From: an uncultured Collinsella sp.
GTDB lineage: Bacteria; Actinomycetota; Coriobacteriia; Coriobacteriales; Coriobacteriaceae
NCBI GenBank assembly: GCA_900553935.1
Contig: USFK01000033.1
Span: 1 to 10,788, forward strand
Length of the DNA stretch: 10,788 nucleotides
Reading direction: 5' to 3'
Shown: positions 6,906 through 10,788 of the stretch, piece by piece
Numbering within the stretch: the stretch's first letter is position 1
Layout of the letters: each line of letters begins with the position of its first letter
Position numbers and translations under genes: made by a program
The notes under the pieces: model-generated
What the model was told of the DNA's origin: nothing
Database searches by the model: none
What the model saw: the letters and a program-made list of their open reading frames with translations, nothing else

Positions 6906-6934
6906 TGTGACAAAGGAACTGTCCCTTTGACACA
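6906..6934. repeat. REP-like hairpin between the IID and SIS genes
   Basis: tgtgacaaagg (6906-6916) and cctttgacaca (6924-6934) pair at 10 of 11 positions with a 7-nt loop. On the minus strand it contains AAAGGGACAG, the same 10-mer as the hairpin at 5689-5723. I read both as members of one short dispersed repeat family. It lies about 90 nt upstream of the SIS start codon, within the presumed transcript. Confidence 0.6.
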
Positions 6935-6947
6935 TTTAGGGATGGAA

Positions 6948-6978
6948 GCCTGCCTGGGGTATGGGATGCCAGGCAGGC
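6948..6978 (-). terminator. GC-rich hairpin after the IID gene, possible attenuator
   Basis: gcctgcctgg (6948-6957) and ccaggcaggc (6969-6978) form a perfect 10-bp stem with an 11-nt loop, 35 nt after the IID stop. The minus-strand flank is TTCCATCCC, with no U-tract, so full termination is doubtful. Partial termination or mRNA stabilisation between the PTS genes and the SIS gene is more likely. A cccccggggg palindrome (6978-6987) adjoins it. Confidence 0.45.
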
Positions 6979-7012
6979 CCCCGGGGGAAAGCGGTTAGGC
7001 GCTTGGTCGCGA

Positions 7013-7846
7013 CTAGGCCAGGATGCCGGCCGCGGAGAGGGCGATGCCGCCCACGATGGCGATCACGAGGAGCCAACCGGTGTTGACGTTCTTCTTGATG
7101 AGCCAGTACATAAGGCCGGTGAGGCCAAGGGAGATCATCTGGGGCATCATGCCGTCCAGGATGTCCTGGATCACGACGGTGCCGTCAGCGAACTGCAGCG
7201 GGGTGGTGGCACCGATCAGCGTAGCGATCATGCCGCCCACGGACATAAGACCCACGATGCCACAGACATACATGAGCTTCTCCATGAGGTCGCCGCCCTG
7301 AAGCTTGCTCAGGTACTCGTGGCCGCCCTGATAGCCCATCTTGGCTGCGAACCAAGTGATCAGCACAGAGGGGACGATGGAGATGAGCATGGCCAGGATC
7401 GGGCCCATGATGGAACCCTGCTGAGCCAGCTGAACGCCCAGACCAAAGGCGATAACGCGGATGGTGCCCTGGAAGAAGGAGTCACCGATGCCGGAAAGCG
7501 GACCCATGAGGGAGGTCTTGACCGCGTTGATCGAATCGGGATCAAAGTTCTCGGGATCCTTGGCGTACTCCTCCTCCATGGAGGCGGCGAGGCCCAGGAC
7601 AAAAGCGCTCGTCTGCGGGGTGCAGTTGTAGAACGCCATGTGACGGTGGTAAGCCTCTTTCTTAGCAGCGAGCTGCTTGGGGTCGGACTCATCCGGATAG
7701 AGGCGATCGAGCGTGGGAACCATGCCGTAGAGGAAGCCCATGTTCATCTGACGCTCGTAGTTCCAAGAGGCCTGGATGGCCCAGGAGCGCCAGAAGAACT
7801 GGCTGACCTTCTTGTTCAGGGACACGTCCTTGGTTGCGGTTGCCAT
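7013..7846 (-). CDS. PTS mannose/fructose/sorbose family IID component
   Basis: A 277-residue membrane subunit that pairs with IIC to form the sugar channel of a mannose-family PTS. Typical IID signatures are visible: FFWRSWAIQASWNYERQ near residues 17-33, FLYGMVPTL (38-46), FYNCTPQTSAFVLG (72-85), and SLMGPLSGIGDSFFQGT (112-128). Hydrophobic segments follow at about 129-167, 190-213 and 236-275. Length is normal for the family. The start is the ATG at 7844-7846: AGGAGG lies 8 nt upstream and overlaps the TAA of the IIC gene (TAAGGAGG), leaving a 13-nt gap and tight coupling. An in-frame extension further upstream would run deep into IIC and is rejected. Confidence 0.96.
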   Translation of the reverse strand: MATATKDVSLNKKVSQFFWRSWAIQASWNYERQMNMGFLYGMVPTLDRLYPDESDPKQLAAKKEAYHRHMAFYNCTPQTSAFVLGLAASMEEEYAKDPENFDPDSINAVKTSLMGPLSGIGDSFFQGTIRVIAFGLGVQLAQQGSIMGPILAMLISIVPSVLITWFAAKMGYQGGHEYLSKLQGGDLMEKLMYVCGIVGLMSVGGMIATLIGATTPLQFADGTVVIQDILDGMMPQMISLGLTGLMYWLIKKNVNTGWLLVIAIVGGIALSAAGILA

Positions 7847-7859
7847 AGTGTGTTCCTCC

Positions 7860-8654
7860 TTAGTCTTCGTCGTCTTCGAGCGGATCGTAGTCGGAATCGA
7901 CACCGGCGGCTGCATGGGAACCGTTGAACTTGAAGCCCATGAAGACGACAGCCAGGCACACACCGATCAGAGCGACCGCGATGACGGACAGGTTGAGGTA
8001 AGCGGCGAGCAGGAAACCGATGAACAGGAACGGAGTCATACCCTTCTTGATCATCATGGTGAGCAGCAGGGCCAAGCCGTAGGCGGTCATGATCTTGGTC
8101 GAAACGTTAAGACCAGTGGACAGCCACTCGGGAACCATGTTGACGATGGCCTGAACCAGGTCGGTGCCAACAAAGACGGCGAGGAAGATCGGCAGGAAGT
8201 ACATGACGGCGTACAGACCGGAGCCGGCGCAGATGTGCATACGATAGGCGGTCTTGAACTTGCCGTTATCGATCGCGCTATCGGCCACATGGGTAAGGGC
8301 GGCGATGATCGAGCGGAACACGATGCCGAGGAGCTGACCCAGGACGGCGACCGGGATGGCGATCGTCATGGCGGTCTCGGCGGAAGCATCGGTCAGGCAC
8401 GCAAAGGCAGCGGCCACGATGCCGCCCAGGACCATATCGGGCGGAACGGCGGCGCCGACCTGCACCAGGCCCATGGACACGAGCTCGACGGCGGCACCGA
8501 CGGCAAGGCCGGTGGGCACATCGCCCAGCAGCAGACCGACGAGCGTAGCGCCAACGAGAGGCTGCTCGAAGTTAAGACGACCGAGCAGGCGGGAGTCCCA
8601 CATGCAGAACACGCCGACGAGGCCGACGAGCACCGCACTGATGAACGTATTCAT
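7860..8654 (-). CDS. PTS mannose/fructose/sorbose family IIC component
   Basis: A 264-residue polytopic membrane protein, the IIC half of the transport channel. Typical features are the MWDSRLLGR stretch near 18-26, QPLVGATLVGLLLGD (31-45), and the repeated hydrophobic helices with AVGAAVELVSMGLVQVGAAVPPD at 51-73. Further helices occur at about 90-118, 143-170, 188-203 and 207-241. The C-terminus is unusually acidic (DSDYDPLEDDED, 253-264), probably cytosolic. The ATG at 8652-8654 has AAAGGAG 7 nt upstream. It starts 36 nt after the IIAB stop; a small hairpin lies in that gap. Confidence 0.96.
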   Translation of the reverse strand: MNTFISAVLVGLVGVFCMWDSRLLGRLNFEQPLVGATLVGLLLGDVPTGLAVGAAVELVSMGLVQVGAAVPPDMVLGGIVAAAFACLTDASAETAMTIAIPVAVLGQLLGIVFRSIIAALTHVADSAIDNGKFKTAYRMHICAGSGLYAVMYFLPIFLAVFVGTDLVQAIVNMVPEWLSTGLNVSTKIMTAYGLALLLTMMIKKGMTPFLFIGFLLAAYLNLSVIAVALIGVCLAVVFMGFKFNGSHAAAGVDSDYDPLEDDED

Positions 8655-8666
8655 ACCCTTCTCCTT

Positions 8667-8690
8667 TCAGTCAGGCAAAAGCCTGGTTGA
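8667..8690 (-). promoter_or_regulatory. Intercistronic hairpin between IIAB and IIC
   Basis: In the mRNA, CAGGC and GCCUG pair around a UUUU loop, with an AC/AC internal loop and a further UCA/UGA pairing outside. It sits directly between the IIAB stop and the AAAGGAG of IIC. It could tune the ratio of the soluble and membrane PTS subunits or protect the upstream message. Confidence 0.4.
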
Positions 8691-9614
8691 TTACAGCTTG
8701 GCGTCGATGTCGACGCTCTGATACGTAGGGGTCTGCTGGACGTAGAGCTTGATGCCCATGTCGAGCAGCTGGTTGACGTCGGCCTTCTGGGTGGCGTCGA
8801 AGAAGACGGAGCTGTCCTTGCCGCCGACTTGATCGGCACCGTCGTGGTTGGCGGTGGCGCCCAGGTTGATGGCGTCGAGCTTGTAACCCTGGCAGAACTG
8901 CAGCATCTCGGCCGTGTTGCCAAAGACGAACATGACGCGCTCGCCGAGGGTGTTGAGCTTGTCCATCTTGGCGAGGGCACGCTCGACGGTGAAGACGTTC
9001 AGGCGCACGCCCTGGGGCTTGGCCAGCTTAAGAGCGCCCTTCTTGATGTCATCGTTGGCGGCAGCGTTGTCGACGACGATAATGCGCTCGGCCTGAACCT
9101 TGGTGGTCCAGGTAAAGACGACCTGGCCGTGCAGCAGACGGTAGTCAAGACGTGCGAGGACGATCTTGGCGGGACCGGAGCTGTGATGGGGCGCCTTGGC
9201 CTTCTTGGTGGGGGCCGCGGCAGCCTCGACCGGTGCGTTGGGGTTGGTCAGACCGGTGCGGGCCTCGTTGATGAGGGCCGCGAGCTCGGCACCCTTGATG
9301 GGGGCGGGGCTCATAGCGAGCGTCAGTGCCAGCGGAATGTTGAAACCGCTGATCACCGTGAATGCCGCACCGTTACGGGAAAGCTCGACCATGCTGTTGT
9401 TGACCGAGCTACCGAGCATATCGGTCAGCACATAGACGGTGTCGTCCGCGTTGAACGTGGCGATCATGGCGTCCACCTTGTTGGTGATGGGCTCCTTGTC
9501 GTCACGAGCAAGCGACACGACGTGGACGTTCGACACGTCGCCGAGAACCATCTCGAGCGTGTCTTTGGCGCCTGCGGCCAGGCCGCCATGAGATGCGAGA
9601 ATGATCTGATTCAT
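8691..9614 (-). CDS. PTS mannose/fructose/sorbose family fused IIA-IIB component
   Basis: A 307-residue cytosolic phosphocarrier. Residues 1-125 are an EIIA-man domain, with the phospho-accepting His9 in IILASHGGLAAG and the MLGSSVNNS loop at 66-74. An Ala/Pro/Lys-rich linker spans about 126-148. Residues 149-307 are a sorbose-type EIIB domain, with the active His162 in RLDYRLLHGQVVFTW. Phosphate passes from HPr to His9, then His162, then to the sugar entering through IIC-IID. The fusion is like E. coli ManX, whereas Salmonella GfrA and GfrB are separate as I recall. The ATG at 9612-9614 is backed by GGAGGAGG about 5 nt upstream. This is the first gene of the operon. Its promoter region carries the shared ACGT operator element. 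Confidence 0.96.
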   Translation of the reverse strand: MNQIILASHGGLAAGAKDTLEMVLGDVSNVHVVSLARDDKEPITNKVDAMIATFNADDTVYVLTDMLGSSVNNSMVELSRNGAAFTVISGFNIPLALTLAMSPAPIKGAELAALINEARTGLTNPNAPVEAAAAPTKKAKAPHHSSGPAKIVLARLDYRLLHGQVVFTWTTKVQAERIIVVDNAAANDDIKKGALKLAKPQGVRLNVFTVERALAKMDKLNTLGERVMFVFGNTAEMLQFCQGYKLDAINLGATANHDGADQVGGKDSSVFFDATQKADVNQLLDMGIKLYVQQTPTYQSVDIDAKL

Positions 9615-9640
9615 CTTGCCTCCTCCTTTTCGTTATGGTC

Positions 9641-9646
9641 ATTATA
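9641..9646 (-). promoter_or_regulatory. Candidate -10 box of the PTS operon
   Basis: The minus strand reads TATAAT, a perfect -10, about 27 nt upstream of the IIAB start and 12 nt above its Shine-Dalgarno sequence. No consensus -35 lies 16-18 nt further up. A second possible -10, TATACT, lies at 9677-9682. Confidence 0.5.
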
Positions 9647-9659
9647 ACGTCTTATACGT
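9647..9659. promoter_or_regulatory. Candidate GntR operator in the PTS promoter
   Basis: On the minus strand this is ACGTATAAGACGT, matching the element at 3615-3627 at 11 of 13 positions. It fills the spacer directly upstream of TATAAT, so a bound protein would block RNA polymerase. A wider ACGT pair (AACGT-N7-ACGTT) lies at 9722-9738. Confidence 0.55.
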
Positions 9660-9684
9660 TGCGGATATTGCTAATTAGTATAAA

Positions 9685-9719
9685 GACCGTTCGCGGGTGA
9701 AAATCGACCGTTGACGGGT
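9685..9719. repeat. Pair of 14-bp direct repeats upstream of the PTS promoter
   Basis: gaccgttcgcgggt (9685-9698) and gaccgttgacgggt (9706-9719) match at 12 of 14 positions with a 21-bp period, two helical turns. They lie just upstream of the possible -10 TATACT (9677-9682). This geometry suits an activator, or a second regulator bound on one DNA face. Confidence 0.5.
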
Positions 9720-9797
9720 TTAACGTACTTGAAACGTTGGGGCTGGGCAGGCCGGCACTGGCGGGATAACCCCAAGTCGGACCCTGCGCGCAATCCC

Positions 9798-10733
9798 CTA
9801 TCGCACGAAGTACCAGGGGCTTTCCTGCACGGTGGGCTCCAGCGCGATGCCGGTGCGCTCCTTAAACAGATCCATGTCCTGAGATTTTTCGGTCCACCAC
9901 GCGTTGGGCTTAAAGGTCATGCTCTCAACGACATGACCGACAAACACACTGTTGCGCAGCTTGGAAAAGTCGGTGTTCATAATCACGATGGACGCGAGCA
10001 CCAAAACGATGCCCAGAACTTTGATCGCGCCGGCGGGCTCGGCGTAGACACCAATGCCCAGCAGTACGGTGACGACTGTCTCGAATGACATTACGACGGG
10101 AACTTTCGACGTCTCGAGCCCCATGGACAGACCCTGCATATATAAGATGTAAGCCACGGCTGTGGGAATGAGTCCAAAGCCAAGGAACAGCAGCAGCAGC
10201 TGTGGCGACATTGCCGCGGCGACATCCGGCCACGGAGCCGCAATAGCTGCCATAACCGCACCGCCAAAAACAAAGCCCCAAAACGTGACAGCCAGCGGGT
10301 GGACCGTCTTGGTTGCTATTCGGCTAAACACCGCGAGCGACGCACCACAAAGGCCCGCAATCACGCCCGACGTGACGCCCCAAACCGAAAAATGGAAACC
10401 AGAAAGGTCGCCATCGGTCACCGCAAGCACGCAGCCAACGATGTTAAAGACAATGGCAACGAGCTTGTTGGGGGTCACGTCCTCGCGATAAAGCACGCGG
10501 CCGAGCACGACGCCAAACACCGGCGACGTGTAGAGCAGCACCGATGCCGTGGACATGCCCACCTCGCGCATGCACTCGTAATAGCAGGTGTTGGCGGCAG
10601 CCAAACCGACGATACCGACAAGCGCGCAGGAAACAAGCTCTTTAGGGCTTGCCTTGAACAGGGTCAGCGGACCCTGAACCACGGTAGACTCCTCACCCGG
10701 ATGGCAGCCCATAAACATCAGGACCGGCGCCAA
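9798..10733 (-). CDS. EamA/DMT-superfamily transporter, 5' end missing or replaced
   Basis: The reading frame encodes most of a drug/metabolite-type permease: the remainder of the first EamA repeat (about residues 30-105, with CYYECMREVGMSTASVLLYTSPVFG) and a full second repeat (about 115-255, with AYILYMQGLSMGLETSKVPVV). A hydrophilic tail of about 55 residues follows. A normal family member begins with two more membrane helices. Here the frame opens at a TTG codon with no Shine-Dalgarno sequence, and only the end of a second helix (APVLMFMG) is left. An in-frame TAA lies 17 codons upstream (10782-10784). It is probably a truncated gene or pseudogene, or one joined to foreign DNA near 10733. 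The substrate is unknown. Downstream, 183 nt separate it from the PTS operon. Confidence 0.7.
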   Translation of the reverse strand: MAPVLMFMGCHPGEESTVVQGPLTLFKASPKELVSCALVGIVGLAAANTCYYECMREVGMSTASVLLYTSPVFGVVLGRVLYREDVTPNKLVAIVFNIVGCVLAVTDGDLSGFHFSVWGVTSGVIAGLCGASLAVFSRIATKTVHPLAVTFWGFVFGGAVMAAIAAPWPDVAAAMSPQLLLLFLGFGLIPTAVAYILYMQGLSMGLETSKVPVVMSFETVVTVLLGIGVYAEPAGAIKVLGIVLVLASIVIMNTDFSKLRNSVFVGHVVESMTFKPNAWWTEKSQDMDLFKERTGIALEPTVQESPWYFVR

Positions 10734-10788
10734 TCTTTGCGTATGGTAATCGGAGTACCTTCCGGTTCTACAGAAGTAGAATTACGTG
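10734..10788. other. Sequence that does not continue the EamA gene
   Basis: No frame here supplies the missing first two helices of the transporter. A small hairpin, ttctac-N4-gtagaa, occupies 10766-10781. Another minus-strand frame is open from the window edge down to a TGA at about 10718-10720 and could be the tail of a different protein, but it is too short to identify. Confidence 0.35.

Noticed and set aside
5873..6910. 345-codon plus-strand open frame opposite the SIS gene
   Set aside because: Its composition (Val/Gly/Leu/Asp rich, no motifs) is that of an antisense shadow, and the minus-strand SIS protein is unambiguous.
6815..6913. N-terminal extension of the SIS protein by 33 residues
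   Set aside because: AAAGGA is positioned for the ATG at 6812-6814, and the extension overlaps repeat hairpins with no SIS similarity.
7319..9647. Plus-strand open frames opposite the PTS genes (7319-7927, 7776-8690, 8829-9647)
   Set aside because: All are antisense to well-supported PTS subunits and have no family signature.
9699..9716. Catabolite-responsive (cre) site in the PTS promoter
   Set aside because: tgaaaatcg resembles part of a cre site but the spacing and the second half do not fit.
9737..9775. Terminator of the EamA gene (ttgggg ... ccccaa)
   Set aside because: The outer 6-bp arms match, but the inner 27 nt do not form a good stem and no T-tract follows.
1..10788. CRISPR array, tRNA, rRNA, prophage or toxin-antitoxin genes
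   Set aside because: No regularly spaced repeats, cloverleaf sequences or related proteins were seen on either strand.

Overview
The window is a high-GC stretch from a gut actinobacterium, most likely Collinsella or another Coriobacteriia. That call rests on overall codon and GC character, the gene set and general familiarity, not on a database match. All ten genes I can support lie on the minus strand, so transcription runs from high to low coordinates. The many long plus-strand open frames are shadows of high-GC coding sequence.

Right side (9798-10733, with odd sequence to 10788): a DMT/EamA-type transporter whose 5' end is missing or replaced. Next comes a mannose-family PTS operon in transcription order: a fused IIA-IIB protein (8691-9614), IIC (7860-8654) and IID (7013-7846). 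A SIS-domain protein of the FrlB/GfrF deglycase type (5831-6814) follows, and the unit ends at a clear intrinsic terminator (5766-5796). The SIS protein keeps the Glu and His expected of fructoselysine/glucoselysine-6-phosphate deglycases. The best reading is therefore uptake and phosphorylation of an Amadori-type fructosamine or a related amino-sugar conjugate, then cleavage to sugar phosphate and amine. The exact substrate is not proven.

Middle (2858-5674): a HAD sugar-phosphatase-like protein, a YitT-family membrane protein, and a GntR/UTRA regulator. The regulator's promoter region and the PTS promoter region share a near-palindromic 13-bp ACGT-N5-ACGT element (11 of 13 bases identical). 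In the PTS promoter it sits directly upstream of a perfect TATAAT. This makes the regulator a good candidate for autoregulated repressor of the PTS operon about 6 kb away.

Left side (1-2596): recQ, with a second GntR/UTRA regulator starting 2 nt after its stop codon. That regulator is cut off by the window edge.

The intergenic spaces are rich in structured repeats. They hold a three-copy element with a 20-bp inverted repeat upstream of recQ (2695-2789) and a 124-bp element with perfect 18-bp terminal inverted repeats and a nested stem (4826-4949). Two REP-like hairpins share the core AAAGGGACAG (5689-5723 and 6906-6934), and there are several further hairpins in the PTS operon.
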